Of a stretch of 64,000 nucleotides of DNA, positions 33,841 to 45,223 are shown in pieces. Position numbers and translations under genes: made by a program. Within the stretch, counting starts at the first letter, position 1, and each line of letters begins with the position of its first letter. The notes under the pieces are model-generated. The model saw only the letters and a list, made by a program, of their open reading frames with translations, had not been told where the DNA came from and searched no databases. This DNA is from Hordeum vulgare subsp. vulgare (lineage: Eukaryota > Streptophyta > Magnoliopsida > Poales > Poaceae): positions 9,258,147 to 9,322,146 of the forward strand of contig NC_058518.1 of assembly GCF_904849725.1 (NCBI RefSeq), in the 5' to 3' direction.

Positions 33841-35308
33841 ACTAACAAAATCACTAGTTAAGAAGCACTTTTTGCAAAGGTCACTCTCACCATCCAGTTT
33901 ACGACAAGTGTCACACTGCATGTACGTCATTTGCCGCAACCTCGAAGTTTTCACTTTTTTCATTATTTGTTTATTTAAAATATTTTATCTCTCAAACTGT
34001 GCGTCCAAATCAATTGCCGTTTTCACTCTCGAATTTCTCGCATCTTCAAAATTATATCTCATTTTGATAGGTTTCAAAGAACTATTTTTCACAAAAAAAT
34101 AGAGGAAAAAACCCAAACCCAAAGCATGTATTTTCCCTTTCTGAAGCACGACCGTGTCTCTCCCGGATGAAAATCCATGGCTCCATGAAAAGAATATCCG
34201 TGCCTCTCACGAAAGAAGAAAACACGTTCTTTTTTTTTCTAGAGGCACAACCCGCCGAAGAAAATCCGTGCCACCACGAGAAGCAAATACATGCTTCTCG
34301 CAAAAGAAAGAAAAAGAAAATACATATTTTCACAAATTTATTTTAATTTTTTCATCAAATCCTAGGAAAAACTGAAGGAAAATCGAAAAACGGAAAAACC
34401 TTGAATATTTTTATGTTCTAAATATTTTTGTAAAATTTTAACATATCGTATTTTGAACAGTCATAAATACATATTTTCGAAATACACGAATAGTTAATGT
34501 TAACATACTTATTTTTCACAATACATGAATGTTTTCTGTTATTATAATATAAGTGTATAAGTCATGACATAGATGAACTTTTGAGATCTATAAATACATT
34601 AAAAAATTATAGTACTTATGGATATCATCAAATGATGACCCATTCCGTTTTGTTTTACTTTGATTTAGAATCCGCTATTACCCTCTCCATCCAAAAGAAA
34701 AGCATCCATTGTGAGTGAGACCACAATGCAAGGTGCTTTGAGAAACTTAGAAAACGAATGGGTTGTCATTTGAGCGTCGATACTTATTTATATAGCGCAA
34801 ATTCTTATATAGACATATCTGCCATAAAAATAACTGTTGGCGCTTAAAAAAGTAATTGTCTTTATAAGTATGTCTATATTCACATTTGCGTTGTAAATGG
34901 ACTAAGCGGTATACCGACAGTCACTTTAGATGTGAGCGAAGGCCCAGATCCACAATCAGTTGTTAGGGCCGAGGTGGGTCATGGCCCCCCATGCAAACTT
35001 AATTTAGAATCCTAAAAAAAACTTACTTCAATGGATTGTTGCTTAATGCTCACCACTATTTAGGTCAAATTTAAAACGATGCATTATTGAACGGACTTAG
35101 TACGTGCACTGAATGATTTGCCTAAATTTTGTTGAAGCTCCGTTACTGCCGATAGTGGCAGTGAAACCATATACTCCCTTCTGACGGATTTACTAGGGCG
35201 CATGGAATGATTTGCCTAGATTTGATGAAATGTAACTAGCAAAATCTACATTATGTAAAAAAGTTTATCAGTAGGTTCGTGTTGGAAAGAAGTTTTACTT
35301 CTCATATA
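33841..35308. other. Decayed repeat DNA
   Basis: 34130-34330 contains alternating 'CGTGCCTCTCxCGAAAGAA' phrases known from dispersed Triticeae repeats. A small hairpin-like pair (34794-34823 with 34867-34894) sits next to a 60-bp segment (34887-34950) that recurs inverted at 61285-61345. No gene was found. Confidence 0.4.
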
Positions 35309-35412
35309 CTCTCTCCGTCTCAAAATAAGTGACTCAAAAACGACTTAACTTTATACTAAAATTAGTATAAAATCGGGTTATTTTTGAATCATTTATCTCG
35401 GAACGGAGGGAG
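35309..35412. mobile_element. Stowaway MITE
   Basis: The termini CTCTCTCCGTCTC and ACGGAGGGAG form inverted repeats flanked by TA on both sides. The element is 104 bp, with mirror-image interior halves around ACTAAAATTAGT. Confidence 0.88.
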
Positions 35413-36231
35413 TATAATATACTTGTAATGTATCAAATTAGTAGCATAAAATTTATACTAAATCAATGGAATTTATTTTTATGTCAGAGGGATATTATTT
35501 AGTAGTTTCCCACAAAAAAATGCATTATTTAGCAGTCCGAGTTCGGATCAAAATTCAAGATGGACATACATATAGTCCCGAACGGAGGAAAGCTCAGGAA
35601 ATCTCGGTGTTCCCGTCTTTATGTACCGTGTTAGTTAAGCAAAAGGTCAGCTAGCTAGGAACCTACTCCAGTAATCCAGTCTCGCCTTGCTGCTGCTAGC
35701 GTGTTGTCGAGTGGTGTCACGTGCCGTCCATGCGAACGCGACAGCCGACAGCGGCCTGCAGCAGCGCACAGTTAATAATCACGCTGCCACGACTCTAGTA
35801 CCTTGCTACTCTACTCCACTCGCGCGCATCCCGAGCGCTAGACTAGCACCACTTTCCTCCTCCCTTCCGTTACTTCCGTAGGCCAAGGCCAAGCAACAAG
35901 ACTATGGCCCTGTTACGAGAACCTCCACTCCACAACTTCACTCTTGAAGCAGGTGGAGTTCTGGTTTAAAATGACGGAGCGGCTGTTGCACGGCTCTGCA
36001 ACTCTCAAAATTTCATGAAGCTGGTGAGACTGGGAACACCTCCTATGTCATGAGTTTTCAGCAATATATATTCAGATACTCCCTCTACCATCTCACGATG
36101 ATTTCATTAGTTTTTACTGAACTCAAGCTTCACAATATATAGTGCACACGTGTTGACAGAATTTCCGTAGAATCCATCGGAGCTAACAAATTTAAGTTCG
36201 AGAAAGTTCCATGCACGATTGCTGTATTGTA
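35413..36231. other. Intergenic, no clear gene
   Basis: 35680-35890 is GC-richer and resembles a promoter or leader but joins no ORF. 35900-36050 ('GGCCCTGTTACGAG...CTCCACTCCAC') resembles a MITE terminus whose partner end is not visible. Confidence 0.3.
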
Positions 36232-36308
36232 CTCGCTCTGCCCTATAATATAAAAGGGTTTTTTGATACTAATGTTACAAACTTTTTTATACTATTGGTC
36301 GGAAGGAG
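36232..36308. mobile_element. Short Stowaway-like MITE
   Basis: The element is 77 bp with eroded CTCGCTCTGCCC and GGTCGGAAGGAG termini and TA on both sides. The interior is 'ATAATATAAAAGGG'. Confidence 0.6.
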
Positions 36309-36877
36309 TAGAAAGAAATAAGGCATTATGTAGATTTATCAAAGCCAACAAATTTAACTTCAAGAGAAATCCATACACAAATGTAAGGAGCTTTACGAGA
36401 GTCCGGACATGTGACCATGATCGATTCTAACCGCCATGGCCCAACCAAACCATCCATCCTCGTCCGCGCGTGGTCCCATTCAACGCCAGATGCCCGCATT
36501 CATGCTCCTGTAGAGTGTGTTGCTCCCCCATTGAGATGGCTCGGGGCGGACGCGGCCTCTTACTATTTTCGCCATTGAAGCGGCGTGCCGGTAAAAGACG
36601 CCGACTGCGACGCGTCTCCAGTGTCTGCGCATGTTCAGTGTCGAAGACACGTGATTGAATGGGATGGGATGGATATCTACCACATTCGTTCAATGCCCCG
36701 TTCGTCCATATGTCGCCATTAAGCAGGCTCGTCGGCCGAGAAACTCACTCTCGCATCGCGCATTGACGCACCCAAATGCTTCTCCTTACCAGAATCCGCT
36801 ATTTAAAGATGATCACACCCGGCTAACTCCACGCCCCAACACAAGCCCATCCTCATCCTCCCCCTTGCATTGCATTC

Positions 36878-37174
36878 ATGAGCTTTTTCAAGCAGATGAC
36901 GCACGTCGTAGCCTGACAGATCCGTCGTGTCGGGCGGACCAAGGCTGGCTTGCCGGCCAACTCGCCTGAAGTCTACGACGACGACGACGACACCATCATA
37001 GAGACGGGCTCCGATGTCGCCGCCCCGGCTCCGACGCCTCCGGTACACTCTGGCTACACCATGCAGCATTTGCAGGTGCACTACAATGCTGCCATGAAAG
37101 AGGGGCAGCCTGTGTCGGCGCCTATGTCGGTGTTAGAGCTCGCGATGGAGCAACATCGGTTAGAGTTGCGCTAG
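36878..37174 (+). pseudogene. Unrecognised small gene remnant with TATA box
   Basis: A TATA-like CTATTTAAAG (about 36801) stands 75 bp before ATG 36878. The frame reads MSFFKQMTHVVA, then TGA (36914-36916), and then stays open in the same frame to 37174 with an Asp-rich run (VYDDDDDTIIETGSD) and EGQPVSAPMSVLELAMEQH. No domain was recognised. It resembles the short gene pieces commonly carried in Triticeae DNA elements, and the upstream region is GC-richer than its surroundings. It ends 54 bases before a Harbinger element. Confidence 0.35.
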
Positions 37175-37228
37175 ATCTACGACGAACGCACGAGCAGGGA
37201 GAGGTTACGGTTGAAGATGCCCTTATAA

Positions 37229-38059
37229 GAGCATCTCTAGCAGACCCCGTATAAGTGGTCAAACCTGTAATTTTTTTCGTTTTACAGTTTTGGCCGTAAA
37301 AAGTGTTCAGAATATAAACCATAAAAGTGGTTCAACCCGTAAATTTTTTAAGAGGCATGGAAAAGCCACAACGAAAACCCTTATTTTTGAAGGTTGGAAG
37401 GCCGATTTTAGGGAGGGGGCGTATACCGATCAAACCACGTCGGAGCAAACATGTCGCCGCGGAGTTTGCCGGAATCCAGCCTAAACTTGCGCGGAATTCA
37501 TCACCGCACGCTGGAAAAGGCCGTTGGACGCTGCAATCGATCGCTGCCGGTTTGAATTGGACGAGCTTGACCTCGTCGTGGCCTCCCATGACCTCAGCCT
37601 GGCTTCCGAAATCCTCCCAACACGATCGGCCAAGGGGCACGACTCGGGCGGTACGGATGGCAACAGAGCAGGACAATGTCGGCGGGCGACGGGGCATGGT
37701 CGGCCGGCGACAAGGCGTGGTCGGTGAGGCTGGGCGCGGCCAACGCGGTGATGGGTCATGGTCGACGGGGACAAGACGCGTCCAACGGGTGATGGGGCGC
37801 GTCCGACGGGCGACTGGGCATGGCCTACGGGCGACGGGGCATGGCCGACGGGGTTAGACACGGTCGGCGTGGCCGGCACAGCCTGCTGAAGGAAGGGGCT
37901 GCGGCTGCCGGACCAGAGGAAGGCACTCTTTATTCCAGTTTTACAATTTGTTTTACAGTTTCTATTTGCCCGTAGCTAAAATGATCCTTAAAATGCCTTT
38001 TTTCAACCCGTATATCAATTTTACGGTTTGCGTTTTTACGGGGTTTGCTAAAGATGATC
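37229..38059. mobile_element. PIF/Harbinger non-autonomous element with GC-rich cargo
   Basis: The terminal inverted repeats are GAGCATCTCTAGCAGACC at the left and, reverse-complemented, GATCATCTTTAGCAAACC at the right. The 3-bp duplication TAA (37226-37228 and 38060-38062) is the Harbinger signature. The 831-bp element has AT-rich ends and a GC-rich centre (37430-37930) with loose repeats of 'CGACGGGCGACGGGGCATGG'. No transposase is present. The open frames in the centre have no recognised domain. Confidence 0.85.
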
Positions 38060-38062
38060 TAA

Positions 38063-38656
38063 CTTTTTTTAAACTTGGACTAAGCTGACAATTTTTTGAA
38101 AATACACATTATAGTTTAGAATGGAAAGAGTTGAATTACGTATATTTATTTCTTCAATTTTCACTTTTTTGGACGGTGCCATTCATCGCAAATGTTAACT
38201 CAAAAGTCAAAACCAACCCACTAAAGAAAAAGTCAAAACCATCCGTGTCAATTTATTAACGTGACCTATACCGTGACCTCTCTGCTCCGAGCGACTGAAG
38301 ACCAGAGGATCCAAGGTCCATCTCACTTTTTATCAACTATCTAGTTGTCACGGGGTGCCGACGTCCGACGGTACATGGTTAGATATTTCACTGTATCAAA
38401 TTCTACCACACGTGCTATCTAGAAAAATTTGTGAGGATTTTATAGTTGAATTTAAGTATGATAAACAAACCTTAAGGCACAAATACTTCTCCTTTGTTAT
38501 GAAATATTTGTGATGGAATCATTAAACGTTTAGCTCATTTCACTATTTTCTGTAATTGCTAAGAAATCTCATAGGCCCCTTCATGAACGACAAAGCCTCA
38601 TCCTAGGTTGTGAAGGGTGTATTGGACCAACATTTATGTATTCCTTCGTACCTCAT
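38063..38656. other. No gene seen
   Basis: AT-rich intergenic sequence without recognisable coding capacity or delimited element. Confidence 0.4.
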
Positions 38657-38659
38657 TAA

Positions 38660-38777
38660 ATGTGTGTTTGGTAGGATGTATGAATAGTGCATGAGGGTAA
38701 AAGTTTTTGGTGTGATTCACTTTTGTTTGTTTGATAGGATGCGCGGACTAGGTCTATACATGTTACCAAACACACCC
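38660..38777. mobile_element. Tourist-like MITE
   Basis: The left end ATGTGTGTTTGGTAGGATG and the reverse-complemented right end GGGTGTGTTTGGTAACATG form inverted repeats. TAA stands on both sides (38657-38659 and 38778-38780). The length is 118 bp. Confidence 0.7.
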
Positions 38778-38918
38778 TAAAAGCTTGAGAGGTTGGCACA
38801 TATATTCATGCTCCTCTTATACCACTCGCCTCATCCTACATGTCGTGTTTCGTGCACGAGTCAAGTCTGGGTAGAAATTGGATCTAACAGCATGACTCCA
38901 AAACACACTTGTGATCTT

Positions 38919-39439
38919 TGTCAGGGTTGCCCCTCGCCAGCAGTAGCTCTCCTACGCGCTCTCTCCTCGCCAGCTCGAACCGGTGGAAGGAGAAGGAAGA
39001 AGTGGGGGTAGACGAGGGGTAGACTTAGGGTTTCCGGCGCACGAACGCCACCTCGTGTATTCCCTGAGCTCGGACTCAATACACGCCCCACTGTCCGTTA
39101 CAATCATGCGAGGGAGGAGTGTTTATACCCGCGATCGCAGCGCTCCACACCGCGCCCACGACGTGCACTCACCCCACGTCCCTGCGCTATGGCCCGCGCT
39201 CCCGTCGCGCGCGCACGCGATCCGCGCTGCCAGTTCCAACGCCACGACGCAGTCCATCCTCGCGCCCGTTGCGCCAACAGACACCCTATGCACGCGACAC
39301 CTGCATAGACATGCCCACGCAGCTCCTACGCGCACGCACGCACACCTACGTCGCGGACCCGACGCGGCCAGCGTGCCCGGCGCGCGCCCATACACGCGCC
39401 CGGCTCGTTCGACGCCTCGCTGCGACTTATTTCCCAACA
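38919..39439 (-). repeat. 3' LTR of the gag-only element
   Basis: 521 bp, TGTCAGGG...CCCAACA on the plus strand, GC-rich. It pairs with the copy at 40394-40914. Confidence 0.92.
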
Positions 39440-39459
39440 TTCGCGCCCTAAGTCGCGGC

Positions 39460-40350
39460 TCAGAGCAGCCCGGCGTCCTCGACGTCGGCGTCCATCAGCA
39501 TCGCCTGCTCCGTCGCCGCTGCTTTCTTCCGCTGCGGGCACTCCCGCTTGAAATGGCCGCGCTCATTGGAGTAGTAGCAGCGCCCGCGCCGCTTGTTCCT
39601 GCCGCCTGACGCCGTGCTCGCCGCGTCGTCGTCGTCGTCGTCGTAGCCTCCTCCTCCATGACGTCGCTGCCTCACCTGCCACTGCGCCTCCGTCAGCATG
39701 AGTTGTTCGCTCGCGCGCTCGCCGCCGCTCCGAGCACGTCGACGCGTCCTCTCCTCAAACGCCTTCAGATGCCCGACAGCCTCCTCGAAGGGCATGTCAT
39801 CGACGTCACAAAACTGCTCGATGCCGGCCACCGCGGCGTACAGCCTGTCCGGCACGGTGTCGAGCAGCTTTTTGACCATCGCCGCGTCGTCAAGCGTCGA
39901 GCCGAGTCCGGCGTACTTCGTCGCCATGCTGCTCACCTTCCCGGCGTACTCGTCAAGGTCGTCGGCGTCATCCATCTGCATGCGGTCAAACTCGCCCCGG
40001 AGCGTCGCCAACCGCGCCGTCCGCACTTGGCTTGCCCCGACGAATCGGACTTTGAGGGAGTCCCACACCTCCCTCGCCGTCGTCTTCGTCGCGACCTGCA
40101 TCAGAAGATCCTCCGGCAACGCCGCAAGCATCGCCGCGCGCGCCAGCTTGCTCTTGTTGGCGTCGACCTCCGCGCCGTCCGCCGAAGCCACCGCACTCCA
40201 CAGCGCGTGGGCGTCGAGTATGGCCTCGGCCTTGATGGCCCACGACGTATAGCTCGTCGTCGTCAATGGTGGCAGGTGCACCGTCACCACTCCAGCCACT
40301 GCCGCCGCCACTCCAGCCCCGCCTCCGCCGTGCGGCACCACCGCCTTCAT
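39460..40350 (-). CDS. Copia-type Gag polyprotein
   Basis: The intact 296-aa frame has a UBN2/Retrotran_gag_2-type capsid region at residues about 30-200 (with WAIKAEAILDAHALWSAV, AREVWDSLKVRF, LDEYAGKVSSM, VKKLLDTVPDRLY). Near the C-terminus is a zinc knuckle in which the second Cys is Ser (CYYSNERGHFKREC instead of CxxC), so metal binding is doubtful. The N-terminus is Gly/Ala/Val-rich. As the only gene of the element, it would depend on pol proteins supplied by a relative. The start ATG at 40350 is 44 bp from the 5' LTR, just past the primer site. Confidence 0.85.
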   Translation of the reverse strand: MKAVVPHGGGGAGVAAAVAGVVTVHLPPLTTTSYTSWAIKAEAILDAHALWSAVASADGAEVDANKSKLARAAMLAALPEDLLMQVATKTTAREVWDSLKVRFVGASQVRTARLATLRGEFDRMQMDDADDLDEYAGKVSSMATKYAGLGSTLDDAAMVKKLLDTVPDRLYAAVAGIEQFCDVDDMPFEEAVGHLKAFEERTRRRARSGGERASEQLMLTEAQWQVRQRRHGGGGYDDDDDDAASTASGGRNKRRGRCYYSNERGHFKRECPQRKKAAATEQAMLMDADVEDAGLL

Positions 40351-40393
40351 GGTCGTCGCCGATCACCACCGAAATCGTCGCTCTGATACCAAT

Positions 40394-40914
40394 TGTCAGG
40401 GTTGCCCCTCGCCAGCAGTAGCTCTCCTACGCGCTCTCTCCTCGCCAGCTCGAACCGGTGGAAGGAGAAGGAAGAAGTGGGGGTAGACGAGGGGTAGACT
40501 TAGGGTTTCCGGCGCACGAACGCCACCTCGTGTATTCCCTGAGCTCGGACTCAATACACGCCCCACTGTCCGTTACAATCACGTGAGGGAGGAGTGTTTA
40601 TACCCGCGATCGCAGCGCTCCACACCGCACCCACGACGTGCACTCACCCCACGTCCCTGCGCTCTGGCCTGCGCTCCCGCCGCGCGCGCACGCGATCCGC
40701 GCGGCCAGTTCCAACGCCACGACGCAGTCCATCCTCGCGCCCGTTGCGCCAACAGACACCCTACGCACGCGACACCTGCATAGACATGCCCACGCAGCTC
40801 CTACACGCACGCACGCACACCTACGTCGCGGACCCGACGCGTCCAGCGTGCCCGACGCTCGCCCATACACGCGCCCGGCTCGTTCGACGCCTCGCCGCGA
40901 CTTATTTTCCAACA
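40394..40914 (-). repeat. 5' LTR of the gag-only element
   Basis: 521 bp, TGTCAGGG...TCCAACA on the plus strand. It must hold the element's promoter, read on the minus strand. The primer binding site adjoins it at 40380-40393. Confidence 0.92.
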
Positions 40915-42313
40915 ATCTTGTGCGGGAAAGGGACGATCAACTTTTTAAGGAGCGGTCTCGCCCAACTGCCACATTCTTCTCCAACATGGTTGTGGGCGAC
41001 TTCATGACCATCGTCGGTGGTTTCTTCAATGCCATGGCTTCCGATGCAAATATGTTTTCTTCTACGGCTTCATATGTGCTTTTATCCCTTATGTTAGGGA
41101 TTATATTGGATTTCCCAATAATTACAATAGACATTGTCATGTTATTTTTATATTATTTATCAAAATCCGATGTCTACCATGATTGTTTATTTATCTAGTC
41201 AAATAATCATGGCTAATATGATCATCATATTTTATCTATTGGTTTTATTGAAATCTTGCCCTCGTGACCATCCAGCCCAATCGTCTAGTTATGATACCAT
41301 ATAAAGAAATCTGCTGGATGCCTGGATCTAGTTCCAAAAGTTGTGACCCATACAGGCAACGCTAGGAGAACTTAGGGTTTTGATGTGAGTTATGTTCGAT
41401 GCTTAGATTAGTTTTGGCACGATCGTCTCGTCGGGCCAGATGTTCATCTTCATCGTCACCACCTTCGTCGCTGACTCGAGTGGTCACCTCGGCCAGGTCG
41501 AGAACTACGCTCCGGGTCGGGTCCTTAGATTTGGCAATCCGGAGCACTCCATGGATTTCTAGGAAGAGCTGATCCTCCACGGTTTGGCGTCAAGTCAGCT
41601 CCATGAGTAACAAGGCCAGACCTCCCGGACTCAAGGTCAAATTGGATCCAGGAGCTGTCGAAATAAGTTGAATTTTTTACCCATTCATTACCCTACGATA
41701 ACAAATATCGAGGACCTCACTGGTGTCCTAGAGGGCGCCATCAAGGAAATTACATGGAGGCGTGTCCGCTCGCAGATGGCCACCAACCATGGTGCCCTTA
41801 TATGCAAGTGGCAGACAACCTCGACCTAGGAGGGCTACATGATGAACTCGAATTGTGCAAGCCAGAGTTTAAGCAATGGCATCAAAGACGATCCTGTTTA
41901 CAAACCGAGAAAGGAGAGTCCACCACATGCTGAGGAGGCAACACCCTGGTCACCCAGCAAGTTCGATGACCACGATCTCGTAGCACTACCGCATTAGACA
42001 CGGAGTTCCATAGCCTGCGTCGTGATCAGGCACGGGGAAAATATATTGAAGTTAGCGGTAAAACTGGCCAGAGACCTGAACCGACTGATTGGAAGGGCTC
42101 AAGAGTTCGATGAAGCATAGTAGCAGATTATCGCTTACGAGGAGAATCTAAAGTCGAGGGATATTCTGACGACAAAGAAGGAGGGTGGTGCATCCTGAGA
42201 TGCATGAAGGTGCGGGAGGTTTTGACGGATGCTCATGACAAGAGACACATGATAGGGGGATGTATTTGCATGACGCGGAGCGCCTGATAGGAGGCGGATC
42301 ATGTGACTGTGGT
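40915..42313. other. Decayed repeat DNA with gag-like traces
   Basis: 40915-41200 continues the sequence interrupted by the LTR element. It has a short open frame (RERDDQLFKERSRPTATFF...) without recognised domain. 41700-42130 reads, with several stops, like a degenerate retrotransposon gag or leader (IKDDPVYKPRKESPPHAEE...). No intact gene was found. Confidence 0.3.
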
Positions 42314-42519
42314 CAGTGGCGGAGCCAGGAATGAAATGAAGGGTGTGCACGCCTAAAAAATAATTTCTACCTAATCCAAGTGTCATACAGTAGTTAGCCA
42401 AAATATAATACATATAGCTCACCCAAGTCAGACAACATTATAGTTCCCACATATTCCAAATTTGCAATGTCGCAAATACACAGTCTTACATGGATATAAA
42501 TGTGTAGCACACTAATACA

Positions 42520-43222
42520 CTAAGTAACTCTACGACGTTCCTTTGCCATGAAAGCTTCAACTATGTCTCGCTCACTTACTTTCAAGAACACATCTCGTTC
42601 AATGAATGTCACTGAGCAATTGTTCAGCAGATCATCACTCATACTATTTCTCAACTTATTTTTCACTAGATTCATTGCCGAGAATACTCTTTCAGCACTC
42701 GTTGTGGCCACCGGTAAGATCAATACCAATTTGACAAGCATGTAGACCAAATCATAGAGAACATGTTTGTTTGTACCAGCAAGCATAACCGAGAGTTCAC
42801 AATAGTATGCACAGATCTGATCCCAACATCTTGTCTCATATCATCAATAAAAGTAACAGGTTGGAATTCAAGCCTTACCAAATCAATGCTTGATATGTCC
42901 TAAGGGTAGAATTCAGCAAGTTTCATTACCTTGAGTACATCATAAGAAGCAAATGAATTGGCAGGGTTCAAAGCAGACATGCAAATCAGCAACTTCATAT
43001 TAACCTTGTCAAACCTATTGTCAAGCTCTTGAATGATTTGATCAAGGATACCAAGATATACTTCTCCTCTATAACGATCATCATTTATTTGCACTTCATA
43101 ATACAGAGGTGATCTTCCATGAGGCACATAATTATCCTCCAGTGTAGGAATTTGAATGCCATGTTTGTTGCAAAACAATGTTACCTTTGCAAGAAATTCT
43201 TCCGAGCGAGCTTCATAAAATT
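42520..43222 (-). pseudogene. C-terminal part of a hAT transposase (dimerisation domain)
   Basis: The remnant reads from a segment with TLFCNKHGIQIP, through NRFDKVNMKLLICMSAL and LMKLAEFYP-like sequence, to the hAT dimerisation signature LPVATTSAERVFSAMN, LRNSM and a charged C-terminus. One stop (TAG after EFYP, near 42900) and one frameshift (42787-42800) break it. The N-terminal zinc finger and the catalytic RNase H-like part are missing. It is most like the TTF-zinc-finger/HAT group, a placement made from memory of the family. Confidence 0.8.
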
Positions 43223-43252
43223 ACTACATGATGTAAAAAATCACAGTATTCT

Positions 43253-43816
43253 GCGTAGGCCCGACTCAATAATTTTTCTGTTTTGACCTATAAGCCTAAA
43301 AAATCCAGAATTGACCTCACTTTAAAAAAATCCTGATCTAACCTCTTTTCATGACGCCAACTTCTCTGGCGTCTGGTTTGCATAGGAGACGCCAAGGTCT
43401 CTGGCGTCTGCTACGGGCCTGCATGACCGGGTGACCTGCTGAGTCTCTAACGTGGCAAAGGACCAGACGCTAGGGACCTTGGCGTGTGGTCCTGGACCAG
43501 ATGCCAAGGACCCTGGAGTTTGGTAGCAAATCACACAATTTGTTTTTAATAATATGTGCCACGTCATCCAGACGTCATGACCCTCGGCGTCCCTGGCGTT
43601 TGGTACCATGCCATGTCATAGACTTAGTGGGTCAGCCTGTCATGCCATCCCGTACCAGACGCCAGGGGCCTTGGCATCTCCCATGCAAACCAGAAGCCAG
43701 GGATGTTGGCATCACGAAAAAAGGTTATATTGGAATTTTTTTTGAAAGCGAGGTCAATTCTGGATTTTCTTAGCCCTATAGGTCAAAACAGAAAAATTGT
43801 CCTGACCCATGTGCCT
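43253..43816. mobile_element. Foldback element with long inverted repeats
   Basis: The outer ~150 bp on each side are reverse complements with scattered mismatches. Markers are TTTTTCTGTTTTGACCTATA and AATCCAGAATTGACCTC on the left and their complements on the right. Around the centre, motifs such as 'GGCGTCTGG' and 'CCAGACGCCA' recur many times. It is noncoding and nested in the hAT remnant. Confidence 0.8.
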
Positions 43817-43844
43817 ACACACTGCCTCCGCTAGTGATTGTGGT

Positions 43845-45223
43845 GGCAATCACAGCGAGTGAAGGCACACACAATAGGATGATGGTTGTGTGTGGGGCGA
43901 CACACCTGACAGGAGGTAAGTGGAGGTGCGGGAGGTTAAGATGACGCCCGAAGTGAGTGGAGGCACACACAAGAGGATTATGGCAATGCATGAGGCGACA
44001 CGCATGACATGAGACGGTGAAGGTGTAGGAGGCAACTAAAAACGACACATTCAAGATGAGGATGGAAGCGGAAGAGGCAGGGGAGAGCTAAAACATGAGC
44101 ACACAAAAATCATGGATATAAGATGCTAGGACGATTGTAAAGTATAGGTGTTGAAATATGATATCCTTCATGGTCGTAATAGGTTAGAGATGTGTTTCAA
44201 TTGGGGTGTGCTCGTAAAGCATGGATATATCTTGGACACTGCGGGAGCGTGGATATATCTTGTAAAGTATAGGTATTGAAATGGGATATCCAAAACACTA
44301 AAAATTGATGTTTTGGCTGATCTCAGGGATTTGGGTGCAATAGGTTAGAGATGCTCTTGTAAGTTAAAGAGTTGCATGTGAGGTTTAACAATAGCCGAGT
44401 GGGGTGCTTCAAGAGTTAAATAATTTGTAGTTCTAGAAGAAGTGCTTTACCTTAATACATGGAGTACATTAACTAAAGAAAAAAATATATCAATGTAGAA
44501 TAGTTGTTCCCTTTTGAAAAAAAAAATATTGTGAGGAAACTTAGAAGTACATATAAGCCCCAAGGCCCTTTTTTTATGCCGCTTGTTTGGTGACATAGTC
44601 AGAGGATAGAATGGAGACAAGAAGAGCAAGAGTCATGTCACCCACATAGATCTGGAAAATCCTTGTTGATGTCTCACGAGTAGTCACTTGTAGCGCACGA
44701 TGAAGAAGCTGAATTGGTGGGGTTCACACATGATAGGTGCCGATGGTCGAGCTAGCATCACCAGCAAAAATTGACGACCTATCCCTCGATTACTCAATGC
44801 ACAAGGTGAGGCAACTGACGACAATCCGATAGCCAATTCAATACCACACAATGTAGAAGCACATGCGTGTCATCGACACTGACCCACTGATTCTTCAATG
44901 TCGTCGACCACACCATCGAGATACAGTTGAAGCCGAGGCATCAGTATTCAACGGAATGCCACCACCTCCACCTGAACACACCACCAGAAAACGAGAACCT
45001 AAAACCGTAAGTGCACGTCGAACACGTCAAGGCAGGGCTACCCCATGTCCAATCACTGAAGCCGCAAACGGAGAGGAAGAGAACCATCGGCCCTAACCGA
45101 CGTAAGGAGGTAGAGATCTCAAGAGGAAGAGAAGAAAGGATAATCCCCTCAAAAAAAGAGAAGAAAGGATAAGAGTCAATTGCGTGTCAAAGTAGTTAAT
45201 TTTCCCTCGTACCTTGGTAATTA
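43845..45223. other. Intergenic repeats, no gene
   Basis: 43845-44050 has repeats of 'GAGTGAAGGCACACACAAxAGGAT'. 44136-44355 contains a local duplication (AAAGTATAGGT.TTGAAAT and AATAGGTTAGAGATG, each twice). 44640-45110 is of normal composition with no recognised product. Confidence 0.4.

Larger units (their letters stand above)
38919..40914 (-). mobile_element. Complete gag-only LTR retrotransposon (copia-type), 2.0 kb
   Basis: Two 521-bp LTRs (38919-39439 and 40394-40914) flank a short internal region, with the 5-bp duplication ATCTT on both sides (38914-38918 and 40915-40919). The LTRs start TG and end CA. On the minus strand the 5' LTR is the right one, followed by a tRNA-Met-type primer site (ATTGGTATCAGAGC, 40393-40380) and a single gag gene. 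There is no protease, integrase or reverse transcriptase, and only 21 bp separate the gag stop from the 3' LTR. I count about 14 differences between the LTRs (about 97% identity), so the insertion is fairly recent. Confidence 0.93.
42314..43836 (-). mobile_element. hAT transposon remnant
   Basis: The left end CAGTGGCGGAGCCAGGA and the reverse-complemented right end CACTAGCGGAGGCAGTG form imperfect inverted repeats. They are flanked by 8-bp duplications differing at one base (ACTGTGGT, 42306-42313, and ATTGTGGT, 43837-43844), as expected for hAT. The only coding content is the 3' end of a transposase on the minus strand (42520-43222). A foldback element (43253-43816) has inserted near the right end. 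Confidence 0.75.

Noticed and set aside
39658..40386. 242-codon plus-strand frame opposite gag
   Set aside because: It is the antisense shadow of the intact minus-strand gag gene, whose domains and flanking LTRs define the coding strand.
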